A stretch of 64,000 nucleotides of DNA, from the NCBI GenBank assembly GCA_013399855.1, contig VXAY01002212.1, forward strand, positions 53,783 through 117,782, given 5' to 3'. The DNA comes from Oxyruncus cristatus (Eukaryota > Chordata > Aves > Passeriformes > Cotingidae). Shown in pieces: positions 1 to 12,119 of this stretch (its first letter is position 1; every line of letters begins with the position of its first letter). Both the position numbers and the translations under genes were made by a program. Below the pieces are notes generated by a model. The model saw only the letters and a list, made by a program, of their open reading frames with translations. It had not been told where the DNA came from and searched no databases.

Positions 1-947
1 AAGTCACTCACTCTCATGATTGCCCCAAAAAGCTCAGAAATTAAGAACCTGGGGGCTCGCAAAACTGACATAGACCCCAAATGTTTTCTTTTTGTAATCT
101 TAGGAGGCTCACAACATGAAAAATAATAATTTCTAATGCATTAGCTTGTATTCAGTTTCCTGAATCAGTTATATGAGTTTTCTTACAGTTGTGTAACCAC
201 AAATAAAATCTGTCTGAAAGCTTTCCTTGGGAGGATGCTAATGGCATGGCTGAAATGAGTTCCTCAGAATGCTGTGAGCTTTGCAAAAGCCTCTAACCAT
301 ATTATCTGGCAGAGCTTTTATTGTGATAAAAGATCATAATTCTTTTCTGTTTGCAGCATATTGAGTGAAAAAAATGTAAAAGTCCTATATATTCTGTTAA
401 AATTGGTGGAAAATGCAACTGTTTTTTAAGGAAAGTTGCTTTCATTATATTGTGGAAAGTAGGAGAGTTAGTTAGTGAATATTTGTATACCACTGCATTT
501 CAGCATGTATTTTTCTATTGGAAATGAAAAGAAAAAATAAATCTGTACTGAAGGATTTTTTACGGCATCACAGGTGGGGTTTTCTTTGTGTCTGCATCTT
601 CTATCTGAATTTTATTTTGTTACAAAGGTAATTACCAGATAGTAATGCACAGGAGTAGCCATTTGCTTTCCTTTGTCTTCTCAATACAAAACAGAGGAAT
701 ACAGAAGAGGAAATTTTACTCCAATGGAAACTTGCTTTTAATGATTAAAAAAATATTTTTTATAGCTACAGGGTACTAACTACACAGAAATATTCCTGTG
801 TGCTTCAGTAAGTCTTCTTTTCATTACCAATAATTTCTTCATTACCCTTCTTACCCTTTCTTACAGCAGGAACATAGATATCAAAAGGAGAAAGATGGTA
901 TATGGTCTTAGAGCCAGGTTTTTCAAAATTGGGTGCCATATTTAGGC

Positions 948-1064
948 ACCTATATATAAATGGCCTGGTTTTCAGAGGAACTGAGCACTCATCAGTTCCC
1001 ATTGATTTCAATAGGACCTAGAATTGATCACACCTCTGCAAATCAGGCCATTTCTATTTAGGCG
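948..1064. repeat. Imperfect palindromic repeat relic
   Basis: Two arms of about 30 nt face each other. The left arm core TGGCCTGGTTTTCAGAGG (961-978) and the reverse complement of 1031-1050, which begins TGGCCTGATTTGCAGAGG, match at 16 of 18 positions. Similarity continues outward through an AAATGG-flanked AT segment. The centre holds two nested perfect hairpins, GAACTGA/TCAGTTC (979-999) and ATTGA/TCAAT (1001-1012). The layout resembles an old foldback or MITE-like element of the kind found in reptile and bird genomes; the family name is not assigned. Confidence 0.6.
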
Positions 1065-3088
1065 TGGGCATGTGAATATACCAGAACCACTTCTGGATTA
1101 AAACCAACAGCCAAAAGTTCTACTGCAGAGTTTTTAGGTAAAGATTGTAATCTATAAATGAATTCATAGAAGTACAAGAGTTTAAACAGAGGCACCTGAC
1201 CTGTTACATTTCTTATTGCCCAAATGGAGTTGGTGAGAATTTTGCTTCTCAACAATCTGTCCTCAGAGCTCTTCAAATATGGAACTTTTCTATTTGTAAA
1301 TAAAGTGGATCTGAATAGTCTCATATATTCATTTTCTTTCCTAACTAAAATAACCTAGTTCTCAGTTTCCATTTCACTAGCTGCCTGCTGTGACACTAAA
1401 AATTATGTTAGTTATGTAACAACATGCTCTTTGTAGCTGCAGAATAAGAGAATAGTGACAGGGACTGGGACAGCAAAGTCCCTATGATATTTCAGCTTTA
1501 GTTGCTTAATGACAGCAGGTTGCAAATGCACTTTGCTGAGCTGGAAGGCATTTGCTCCTTTATTTGACAGAACTAGACGGTTTCAAGGAAAAGGTTATAA
1601 ATGGCACAAACAATAGGCACAAAATTAATTTTTAAATATCGTATTTGTTGGGAATTACCAGACCACAAATAAATTAAATTTATGTGCAATTTCACAAACA
1701 AAGAAATAATAAGAGCAACCTTATCATTTCACGGCAAATGTCAGATTCTCCTTAAATACCATAAAAAGACACATGGTGATGCAAACTACTCTCCTTTAGC
1801 TTTCTGTTTCTTTAAAGGTACTCTTTTACAAGCCTCAGTAAATGCACAGGGACAAAGATCTCCACAGCAGCATTGAGTCAGGCCCATGAATTCACACAAC
1901 ACTGAGCTGTGCTATGCAAATACAGAACCTCATATATGAAAGCAACACATGTTTTTGTGATGCTGCACCCAACTTCGTACATCCCAATCAGGTTATATGA
2001 TAAAAGCTCAACAGGAGTACAGAGAGACAAGGGCTGGAGGGGAAAGGGATGGGAGAGGAGGGGTGGAAAACCCAAATAACCAAAATAATACCAGGCTGCT
2101 CCCAGGACTGCCTCAGCAGAGACTCAGCCTCCATGTCCAGGCTTGAAAACCATCAAGCTGAGTCGACATTATCACCGCTTTTGAGTGAGGGGGCTGATGC
2201 TGAGGGGGCATGGATGGGATGCAGAGGAAAAACCAGCTCAGACACCTCTGTACCACTGTCCTCAACAAATCTAATCCCAATATGACTCCATGAAATTTGA
2301 CAGCCCGGCAATAAGGACAAGTGAGATGGGTATGAAAACAGCTGCCAGTGATGAGCTCACAGCAACCACTTTCATGCGTAAGCTTGTAAATACAAACTCT
2401 CTCAGCATAGATATTAGCAGCTACTCCCTTTAGCTCCTCAGGGACCACTCCTAAACTACAGCAAGAGAGCATTCCGCATACACCTTTGCTCTTCGGAGAC
2501 TTTGATGGGTATTCTTCATCACTCCTCTCTCCACTTCAGAAACATGCTTGCACCAAATCTGCTTCTTTCTCCTTGACTGTAAGACATGAATATTATGGTG
2601 CATTCTCTTTTTGATAGTTATATATGTTGAAGCAAGTTTTTTGTAACATTTATTTTCCCTATCACAAGCTCACTGAACTTTAATGCCTTTGCAATAAACA
2701 AGTCTTGTAAACTGAGAGGAAGGACAGGGTTCAGAAATCAGGCTGTTTTGTTTCAAGCTGACAGCTAGCATGGACACTGCTGGTCTTTTATGGGAGTGTT
2801 TTGGGAAGCATGTCACTTAGGTGACAGTGACAGAGGAGCAGCAGCAGAAAAAGTTGTCTTCTGACCCTGGAACTTTGATTTGGAAGTTTACATTAAAAAC
2901 ACAGAAAAGTATTATACCTCAAAGGCACATTAAAAGCTGGATGTATTTTCATTGTGAATGAATGGGAGAGAAAAACAGCCATCTGTGATGGTAAATTGAT
3001 CTCCTCCTGTTCACTGAATTCATGCTGTAATAGGCAGTTCCAAAAAGGGTATGGGAGCTTCTGCAACCTGAGACCCTACTGCTGCTTG

Positions 3089-3121
3089 TTAATATATATA
3101 TTATTATAATATATATATTAA
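3089..3121. repeat. 33-nt AT-rich palindrome
   Basis: A TA-rich sequence of 33 nt that equals its own reverse complement except for the single central base. It could extrude as a cruciform or arise from (TA)n slippage. Confidence 0.85.
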
Positions 3122-3419
3122 TGCTGCCTTTTCTTATTTTGAGTTAAAGTGTGCCAGGGATACTTCTCTCTCTTACAGGGAAAGACATTCCACTGAGAGG
3201 AAGAACATGCTGTACACAAGCACAAAAAGCTGAAGTGTAAAAAATTTAAGCAGCAAGAGTGTTGGGGAAGCTGTAGCCTGGTTCCACTTTGAGGAGAGAC
3301 CGAAATACAAAATGCTGAGACAGCTCATTGACTTTCACCAGAGGAGAGCTAAAAGTCCATGAACATACAGAAACCTTTCCAGAAGAGTACAAAACATATA
3401 TAACCTTACACTGTGCCAG

Positions 3420-3437
3420 GAAAAAAAAAAAAAAAAA
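3420..3437 (+). repeat. Poly(A) tract
   Basis: Run of about 18 A in unique sequence. I see no retrotransposed body in front of it. Confidence 0.9.
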
Positions 3438-3925
3438 GTACGTTTCAGTATCTCCAGATGAAACAGTGAATCTGTTCAGGTTAATAGCTGTTGGGGGGCA
3501 GGGGGAGTTAAGATTTTCTTAATTTTTTATGGACAATGTATAGCTCATGTAAATCGTATTCATCATTTTTATCTACTTTTAGTTACAAATATTCCCTCGT
3601 TAGACCTAATTGACAGAACTTTCACATACTCCTAGAAAAGGGCTGTGGCATCATGTTTCTATTCTGAGATTCCCTTGCACTTTCGACTCGCACAAATTGC
3701 TGCCTTTGTGATAGTTCTACTTATAAATAATTTGTGTTATTGTGTATATACACAAAGAAACTCTTGATCACATTATTTCAAACTTCCAAGCCTAAGGAGG
3801 CAAAAGATAATAATAAAACCAGATACTGATCCTGAAGTTCTGAAAGAAATGTGGTTCATAAATAATAGGATAAGACAAATGATGCAACTCCTTACAAATG
3901 AGGCTGATACCAAGAAGATACCCAT

Positions 3926-4073
3926 CTATCAAACCTGATTTCTTTAGACCTTCTTATCAGTCCCCAGCTATTTGACATTTTTCTTCAATGCCTTCCCCCT
4001 TTTTTTTCTATCACATACATACCTATATTACTATGCATATATCACTGATTTCGTATCTTCTTTTGACCTCGAG
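3926..4073 (+). repeat. Diverged direct repeat, copy A
   Basis: Roughly 147 nt that align with 4848-4993 in the same orientation at roughly 70 percent identity by eye. Shared landmarks in order are CTATC, CTTTAG, CTTCT-ATCAGT, TTCAAT, a pyrimidine-rich tract, CACAT/CACATT, GATTTC, and TTTTGACCT at the right end. No known repeat family recognised. Confidence 0.7.
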
Positions 4074-4847
4074 GTTTTCTCACCAGGGTCAAAAAAAAAC
4101 ATGCCAGTAAGAGGCATTATAGATGCATTTAACCCTGAACATAATTACTTATATTTAAGTAAGAACTGGAGGAAAGAAATACATAATTGCAGAGGTAACC
4201 TAATAACCAAAGACTTCCCAATAGCTCAAGAAGTCCTCCCTTTCTTTTCTGTCTTGGGATGTACACTGTAAGTAGAGGGCTTTTTAGAAAAATTACACAT
4301 TCCTGCTGTGTTTTTTTTTTTAAAGACAACTGATAGGTACTGCCATAAAAAATGAACTGGGTCAATGATTGGGCTATAAAAATAAAGATAAAAAGTCTAT
4401 TTTGGTTTTGAGCTTAGATCTTCTCCCTGATCTGCTTTAGAGTAGACCTGACAAACACCCACACTGGTGCAACCGAAGGGGTGAACTCAGATAAAAGAGG
4501 TCAAGACAGGCACTTCAGCTTTTCTAACAAAGCTATTTTCTGAACTACTCCAACAGCTACAGCTTTTGAGAAGAAGTCTTTCCATAATGCAGAGGTATAG
4601 CCTGTGCTCTTTGTCTCCAGGCATGTTATATTCTGTACTACTGGATTAAAATGACTGATCAGTTTTCTGTCACAATCAGGTTTTACAAGTGAAAATTTGA
4701 ATGAAATTGAAAATTTTCACTAAAGTTGCTGATAAATATATGAAAGAGCATTGGATAATGAGCAGTTTCTTCTACTAAGTTGCTAATTTCCTAAGATATA
4801 TTGGTTTTCTTTTCTTAATTTTCAGTTCGTAGTCAGCATTTTTAGCC

Positions 4848-4993
4848 CTATCGATCTTGGTCTCTTTAGCCCTTCTCATCAGTTCCTACCTATCTGACTT
4901 TTTTATTCAATCCTTCCTTTTCTTTCTTTCACATTCATACTTATCAGAAACATGTAAGTACCACGGATTTCATATCTCCTTTTGACCTGAGTG
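4848..4993 (+). repeat. Diverged direct repeat, copy B
   Basis: Second copy of the segment at 3926-4073, about 920 nt downstream in the same orientation. It ends with GGATTTCATATCTCCTTTTGACC, paralleling copy A; sequence beyond TTTTGACCT is not clearly alignable. Confidence 0.7.
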
Positions 4994-5140
4994 GTCAAAA
5001 TTCAGACCAATTCACTGTTCAGAACAACGTCCAACACTGGATTTGACCTGTTTTCTCATACAGGATCTGAAACACTTATTCTGACTTCTGAGAAACTCTG
5101 AGAAGATTTGCTTGGGCTGTGTATTAACCAGAGAACTGCT

Positions 5141-5256
5141 GATGTGGGATGGCACCTCTGGAGATCACCTAGTTCAACCCCTCGCTCAAAGCTGGGTCAC
5201 CTACACAAAGTTGCTCAGGGCTGTTTTTCAGTCAGGTTTTTAATATCTTCAAGGAT
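5141..5256 (-). mobile_element. CR1 LINE fragment, 3' region, old
   Basis: Reverse-oriented CR1 3' region. It shows the diagnostic order GGCACCTCTGGAGATCACC, a TCAACCCC segment, CTCAAAGCTGGGTCACCTA, TTGCTCAGGGC and the GTCAGGTTTTTAATATCT motif. It decays on the right and has no readable octamer tail. Confidence 0.8.
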
Positions 5257-5399
5257 CAAAATGCTATTTCTTTTCTCGGAAATCTGATCTATTGCTTATA
5301 GATTAACATCACTAACAAATTACAGAACTTGGGATTACTAGCTAACTACATTATGAATCTCTGCAGCACCCACCACAGGGAGTCATGACATCTCTTCCA

Positions 5400-5420
5400 A
5401 CAGGGATTTTTTTTTTTTTT
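5400..5420. repeat. Poly(T) tract
   Basis: Run of about 14 T in AT-rich sequence. Confidence 0.85.
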
Positions 5421-6739
5421 CTAGTCAGCTCTAATTTGGTATTTTAATTACAGTAGTATAAAGCAGTTTTTCAGGAAAAAAAAAAAATCCAATTAAAAAT
5501 TTTAGTGATTTGGACCCTTCATTCTTTGGGTGTGGAATTTCAGTGGAATTTGGGTGTGGAAGTCCAGCCAACATTAACCTGTGTGAGGTGGATCAGACTA
5601 ATCCAAGTGAAAACTAGACTGAGAACACAAAGGCAAGGTGCCACTCCTATCAGTTTATGAACTACCATGTCAACCTCTGTTTTGAAAAATAACTGAAAGC
5701 TACCTACTCAGTTCAACAGGTCATAACCTTGGTACATAAAGTAATTGCAATTGATATTGTAAGAGTAAAGATCTAGATTTTGGTATTGAACTTGTTTAGT
5801 CAGGGTGTTTGAGTGTAGTGCTTCGTACCTTCGATCGCCCATAACAGGCAGTAGTGAAATATGTTTTTCCTACAAGGCTTCAAAAATCACTGTTTATTTT
5901 CCATTAGAACAAGCAATTGAAACCTCCTTCCTTAAAAGTGTAACTAGGCCTTCTAACTCTTCTTTGTTAAAATAGCACTAGTATTTAATTGTGCTTTCAA
6001 AGTGAGGAAAAAATAAGTCTTATTGCTAAAGGACACTCTTTTTGCTCTGATGGCATAATTATCTGCCATAATGTACTTTATTGACAATTATTTTTTCTTT
6101 TCATAACATTCAGTAACTCAAAATCAATTAGGAAAGTCAGCCACTACATATTTAAGCTGAAAAAAATTCTCTTCAGGCTTAGTCTAAAAAACTTGCTAAC
6201 AGTTGTTTGTCTTTTAGACTTCAAATGGAAAAAAATCACAAAGCCAATATTTAATGTGGAGAGTTGCTAATTCATCTTCTCCCCATACTTTTTCCTAAAT
6301 CCAACAGTATTCCAGGTAGGGCACATATAACACTAAAGCAGGTGATGTTGCTGGAAGAGATTCTGTAAGGAAAAAAAGCGATTACCAAATCAAATAAGAA
6401 GACATTCATTATGAGTTTAATTCCCCTTTCTTTGACATTTCCTCCTCAATTTAATTAGTCTCTCCTGAGGCTCACAATCTTAGCAGTCTTCCTATGCAAA
6501 AGAAAACTTGCTTGCCAAGGAAAATAAGTCCAAAACTGTCCCAACTCTGCGTCAGTGAGACTGGATTCTATAAATAAGCCCTACAAAATCTATCATGTTC
6601 TCAGCCTGCAAAGTCAAATTATTAAACCTGACATCTCCATTACATCCAGCTGTGGCACAATTCCTCCCTTTCTGAAATCTGCTACATTATCCTGCAGCCA
6701 ACAGAAACACTGTGGCTGTGCATGGCTACTGTTTCCCAG

Positions 6740-7405
6740 GAGAGACTTAAAGGTACGGTTGGTTGATGAGAAGATCAACATGATCTGGTAATGTGCACTT
6801 GCATACCAGAAAGCCAACTACGTCCTGGGCTGCATCAAAAACAGCGTGACCATCAGGTCAAGGGAGGTGATTCTGCCTCTCTAACCTGCTTCTGTGAGAC
6901 AACACCTGGAGCACTGCATCCAGCCCTGAGGATCCCAGAACAGGAAGGACATGGAACTGTTGGAGAATGTCCAAAGGAGGGCCATGAAGATGATGAAAGC
7001 GCTGGAGCATATCCCCAGTGAAGACAGGCTGAAGAGAGTTGGGGTGCTCAGCCTGGAGAACAGAAGGCTCTTGGGACTCCTTTCAGGACCTTGCAGTACC
7101 CAAACAGGGCCTAAAAGAAAGCTGGAGTGGTCATGCAGTGACAGGGTAAGGGGCAATAGCTTCAAACTGAAAGAGAAGAGATTTAGATGAGATATTATTA
7201 AAAAAATATTTACTGTGATGGTTGTGAGGCACTGGAACAAGTTGCCCAGAGAAACTGTGGATGGCCCATCCCTGGATGTGTTCAAGGCCAGGTTGGATGG
7301 AGCCCTGAGCAGCCTGGTCTATTGGAAGGTGTTCCTGCAGGGGGGATTGAAACTACGTGATCTTTCAGATTCCTTCCAACCCCAACCAGTCAATGTCTAT
7401 CCATA
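6740..7405 (+). mobile_element. CR1 LINE fragment, about 665 nt, 5'-truncated
   Basis: Plus-oriented CR1 covering the end of ORF2 and the 3' UTR. Landmarks in order are GTTGATGAGAAGATCAACATG, CCAGAAAGCCAACTACGTCC, GGGAGGTGATTCTGCC, AACACCTGGAGCACTGCATC, CCAAAGGAGGGCCATGAAG, CTGGAACAAGTTGCCCAGAG, GTTCAAGGCCAGGTTGGATG, and a 3' end reading CCTTCCAACCCC. The octamer tail is degraded. Truncation at the 5' end is typical of CR1 insertions. Confidence 0.93.
6951..7190 (+). pseudogene. CR1 ORF2 C-terminal remnant
   Basis: Open stretch inside the CR1 copy whose product contains LLENVQRRAMKMM, EDRLKRVGVLSLENRRL and similar motifs. These are typical of the region after the CR1 reverse transcriptase domain. 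The open stretch covers only part of the coding remnant, and the continuation toward the 3' UTR is out of frame. It has lost the endonuclease and the catalytic polymerase motifs and is non-functional. Confidence 0.8.
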
Positions 7406-7568
7406 CTATCAACTTTGTTTTTAGAAGGACATAGAGTTTTGTTTAATTCAAAATTTAAATTTTATTATATTATTAACGCTAATATGGTACATCAGCAGTT
7501 TACTACTCTTCAGTAGATGGCAAAAAAGAGAAGGCTAGTGAAGTTGATCAAGCTTGTTAAGGGCCTGA

Positions 7569-7592
7569 TTCTTCAGACCTTCTCCTGAAGAA
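7569..7592. repeat. Perfect 8-bp stem hairpin
   Basis: TTCTTCAG and CTGAAGAA are exact reverse complements separated by 8 nt. The preceding GGGCCTGATTC resembles the arm of old palindromic repeats in reptiles, but the evidence is thin. Confidence 0.55.
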
Positions 7593-9540
7593 CTTCTGCA
7601 TGTCAAGCAGTCATCAAAATCACCATTAGTCTAATGGTTCCTGATTTTTAAAATCACATATCCTAACAGCATACCCTGGAATCGTCTCATTTTCAGTGTC
7701 TCAATTTCTACAGAGATTAGGAAACCCTTGAAGATTACTATTCTCAGCTCAAAACCTAAACAAAACCATTTTTTTCTCAAGGAAAATATAATGATATCTG
7801 AGGGACATAACTCCTGAATTTTGAACTCCTGGCAATACTTCTGTATGCTGAGCCATGCAGTCTCATTGGCTTCCATGAAATACTTTCACGGGGTATAGAT
7901 GGATTTATAAACACAGCCCTTCATGAAAGGTTTCTAAGACAGAAAGAGTGAAATATAGACCAGTTATTACTGCCCTGAATGTTCTCAGTAACATTCAGGC
8001 AACCAGCTGTAATGTACTGAATTGAATGTACTCAGCTGTCCTGTCTGCTATTAGGACCTTTTTATCTGCAATATTTTTTTCAATGTAATTTTACTTCTGC
8101 TCTGCAGTTTACAAATGTAGCTGTTACCAATCCTTTTGTACTACATTCTTCTGTGCTGCACACTTTTGAATAGGTTGTTTCTTGCCTTCTGTTTTCCCTC
8201 CATGAAGTATGTATAACAGAACAGTAAGCAGAAGCAATGGTTCTAAACCAGAACTATATTCTCTTTTTGTGTTGACTTTAGAGGAACAAGAGGAATACTC
8301 AATCTTCTATTTCCTGCCTGCAAAAGAACAGACCGTTATACCTGATGGCAAACCAGTAATGAAAGTGTCTGCAGTAGTAATTGATCTTTCCACTTTACTT
8401 CTCCATATGGCTGTGTCCTAAGCATTAGAAAGCTTTCAAGTATTTTGTAACAATCACTCCATTGAACAGTTAGTTCTGTAAACAGGCAAAAAAAATCAGC
8501 CAACTCTCCCTTACTCCAGTCTTCTCAAAGTGCACAGAATACTTGCACTTACAGTTTCACAGTCCTTTTAACATACTTTTCTTCTGTGGATGCTAAAGCT
8601 GTAGGCATTACAGCAGTTTACTAAGAAGACAGCCTATCACCTCAGGCACTTCCCTAGAAGTCCATTGTGTCATGACCTAGTTATCTATTCCTCTCTGGAT
8701 CTGCTCTTAAATTGTTCACAGAACTTTCTACTTTGTTTGAATCCTCACTTACCAAGCTCATTTGTCTTTCTGCAAGAGAAGTCTACTCACTCAAATAAGA
8801 GTAATGAACCAGGTCTTATGTTTCATACCAGAGCTTTGCACTTAGCAACCATTCAGAACAGTAGCATAAAGATGGGTCTCCAAGTGACAAACTCTGCTGG
8901 ATTATTTGGCTCCATGACAAATTTAAAAACACAGATGATGTCCAGATCATCCCCTTTCTCTAGCCACAGGGCAGAAGACATTCAGTAGTACGTGAAGAAA
9001 GCTGTATTCCCATCAAGTACTCTCTCTACCTCACAAGCACCATGAACATTTAGAAAAGGAAAACAGGTTCAATATGGCTTTCTCTTTTACTGCTATTTTA
9101 CAATCCAGCCAGACACATAAGGAGAAGCCATCCATCTTGTTGCCATGTGCCTCTGTTAATAACTCAGATGTCCAATCTCTGTATCTCAGGATCAGAATTT
9201 CATGCAAACAGCTCTCTCATTGTTCATATTGATTTGCATTTCTACAGTGTACAACTGTCAGCAGAAACAACAAAACACAAATAGAGAAATCTATCTACTT
9301 CCTTGGCATCATCATTAAAATAGCAGAGGTGGTCCTAAGTATTTGTAAATGAAAATGTCTCTTTATGCACATGCTATACAGAACATACTTCAATTAATTT
9401 AGCACTTCGGAGTTTTAACTGATGTTAGGAGGAGTTTCTGTTTCAACAGTATACACTGACAAATTTCTCTGTATTTCCATATACTGACAGATGAAAGCAC
9501 TTCGAGAATATATTCAGTCAGATTGTTACCAGTGTGTACA

Positions 9541-9556
9541 GAAAAAAAAAAAAAAN
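9541..9556 (+). repeat. Poly(A) tract with one ambiguous base
   Basis: Run of 14 A followed by a single N at 9556, most likely a homopolymer sequencing ambiguity. Confidence 0.9.
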
Positions 9557-10899
9557 ATTGAAGGAACAATGACTTCTTTTTAAGGCAGACATTCTCTGCC
9601 TTTCTGTGGGCAGAGAAGAGAAAAAAATTGTGGTGGCACTACACACACAAAAGTAACTGCCCTGCTCTATAGCATTAAAAAATAAACTTCAGACTTAAGT
9701 AGTCAAATCCTCTTGCAAGGAAGAGATGCTTTGGACTGAAATTCAAGTTTAAAACTTTCAACTTCCTTTAATCTTCCATGATTTTATTGTCTGTGGTGCT
9801 CACCTTCTTCAGGAGACTGGCTGACCTAGAATCCCAAGTCTAAAAATGCTTTACTATAAAATACAGATCAGCACACAGCTTAGCCAGACATAAAACCACA
9901 TTTTTGACCCCTTTGTCAGCAAAAAGGTTTGGAGTTTTCTTCAGTTTTAGCAACTGCATCTCTTCTGCTCTTCACTGCTGTACAGACATCAGGCTGAAAA
10001 GATAATCTTTGCTTCTTTTTAGCTCTTATCTTCTTTTCTTCTTTGTGCATTATCCGTTCCTGCAGAAGTTGGCTACAGTATCTCACATTGGCAGGGAGCA
10101 GCACGGTCAGGCCATTTATTCTTTAAGTGAGAAAATCTACTTACAAGCAGTTGTCTGAACTTATTATTTTTAGTAGTAGTGGTTTCAGCAATGTTTAAGA
10201 TCCTGTTCACTGTAATTTTTGTCTCTATCCTCTTTTTTCTATTTTTTTATTTGCAGATTGCAAAGTAAGATAGACCTAGAGAGTTTTCCTCACAATTTGT
10301 CAACCATTGACATATTTCTTGGCCTGGCATAGTTCAGTGCTACTGCTGTGATGACAAAAGTCATCAACAGTCATACAAAACACGGAAAAATTGTCTTTGA
10401 CATGCAAGTTCACAATCTCAGAAACACGAGTTAGAAACCAGACCTTTGAGACAAAATCTTCTCTTTCCCTTACTAGTCCCTTCTTCTTTTTAACAATCTG
10501 TATGATCAGTTTGGGCATAGATTTCTTTCATCCTCCCTTTTCAACTTCTGTCAGTCTCATTTGGCTAACTTCACTGTCCCATACCACTACTACATTTGTT
10601 TCAAAGTTAGCCTGTATTACTTGTGAAATGTTTAAGAAGCCTTTGTATATTTCAAAATTCTTACTGAAGTGGCTACACTGACACTCCTTTTTTAAGTTCT
10701 TTGAGATGTAAATAGCGTGGTTCAGTCTGGAGGAAAGAAATGGTCAGGAAACCGGATTTTGAAGTATTTGTATTTGAAAAACCTAAAAAAAAAGTTTAGA
10801 TCCCTGCGAATTTTGTTTGTTTGTGGCAGGATGAAGACAGCATATAAGAAATCACAAGTCAGTAATTGGGGGTCTATACAATCAACAATATGGAGGTCA

Positions 10900-10976
10900 A
10901 AAAATTAAAACAAACTAAATAAACCCAAAACCAAACAAAATAAACCCACAAACAAATAATAAAAAAACCCCAACCT
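10900..10976 (+). repeat. A-rich low-complexity tract
   Basis: Runs of A interrupted by C, in the style AAACCCAAAACC, over about 75 nt. No unit is strictly repeated. Confidence 0.75.
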
Positions 10977-10980
10977 CTCA

Positions 10981-11052
10981 GCCAAAAGATGTCTTTCATG
11001 ATATGCCTACAGCAACTTTCTGCCAAAAGTCATCTGTCATGATATCTTACCA
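10981..11052 (+). repeat. Imperfect tandem duplication, period about 41
   Basis: Two copies beginning GCCAAAAG and continuing with a TCATGATAT core, at 10981-11010 and 11022-11052. Spacer between them is unrelated. Probably a local replication slip. Confidence 0.65.
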
Positions 11053-11889
11053 ACATAGATTCTAATATATTCTGAATCTGTATTGTAATGCACTCCAACA
11101 ATAATTGAAATTATGTATAATTCTGTAATGAAACAGTTTTTTTCATTGAAATATTGAGCAATTTTATTCTCACCAAAATAGTTAAGTAATAAAAATGGTA
11201 CTCTAGTAATTATTGACTCCTACAAATTCTCTTTAAAGCTTATTAATTCCATATCAATTTGGAAATGCTTCTCAGTTACCTTTCTGTATATCACCCAACC
11301 AGTATTTTATTGCCACATATCTTCTGAACTCAGAAGAAAATTCTAGGTATGACAATCTTATGGCTTGGGAAACTTGAATGCTAGCTTAAAACTTTATTTA
11401 AATTTGTCACCTGGGTCAAAAAAAATCCATCATAACTCCCATTGTTTCTTCAAGCTTCAAATTTTTAGGCAGTCTAAAATAAAGATTTGAAATTAAGTGA
11501 CAAGGATGATTCCATTTTCTTTCTTCAGGGTGTGCACAATTTCCAATTTTTGTCTAACTTATCTTTTGATAAGCAACCCATGAGAGAATGCTGAGAATAA
11601 TGATAAATTCCATGACACCATGCCACTGCTTTGCAATGCAGGGCAGGTGAAAGTGCTGTTATCACTTTCCCTCTTCTGATACAAATCCCAAAATGCTTCT
11701 TCAGTTTTCTATTTCCTAGAGAAGAAAGCTAGAAACAATTATAGATGATTCATTCAGGAATAAAATGGGCAGATACGGGGGGTGGTGACGTTATTTCTCA
11801 GAAAATATTTTGGCTACTTGAACATCTTTTGTATGTTGATTTCTTATCTTTGAGCTTCTGAGGAATTCAGGGTTTAAACTTTCCTTAAT

Positions 11890-11903
11890 CTTGCTTAAGC
11901 AAG
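11890..11903. repeat. 14-bp perfect palindrome
   Basis: CTTGCTTAAGCAAG reads identically on both strands. Function unknown; could be chance. Confidence 0.6.
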
Positions 11904-12101
11904 TTTTTAATCTGTAAACTTAGCTGTGAAATGTTGTTTGTTCAACTTGCATTTTCAATCATGAATTATATTCTGACCTCACTTAAAATCATTAGCAAAG
12001 TCACTTGCAACATCTGTGGAGCTGTGATTTTATTCTTCATGTTTAGTTGTTAGTGCTAAATTAGTAAACTTGTTTGCATATTAAGCTCTATTAAATCCAT
12101 T

Positions 12102-12119
12102 ATGAAACATATGTTTCAT
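12102..12119. repeat. 18-bp perfect palindrome with central E-box
   Basis: ATGAAACATATGTTTCAT is its own reverse complement, centred on CATATG, a CANNTG E-box. It lies near a TTTGCATA octamer-like site at 12072-12079. A regulatory role is only inferred. Confidence 0.6.

Noticed and set aside
2113..2472. 119-codon minus-strand frame with several Cys residues
   Set aside because: The cysteines do not form a known zinc-finger spacing, the start has no context, and I recognise no similarity.
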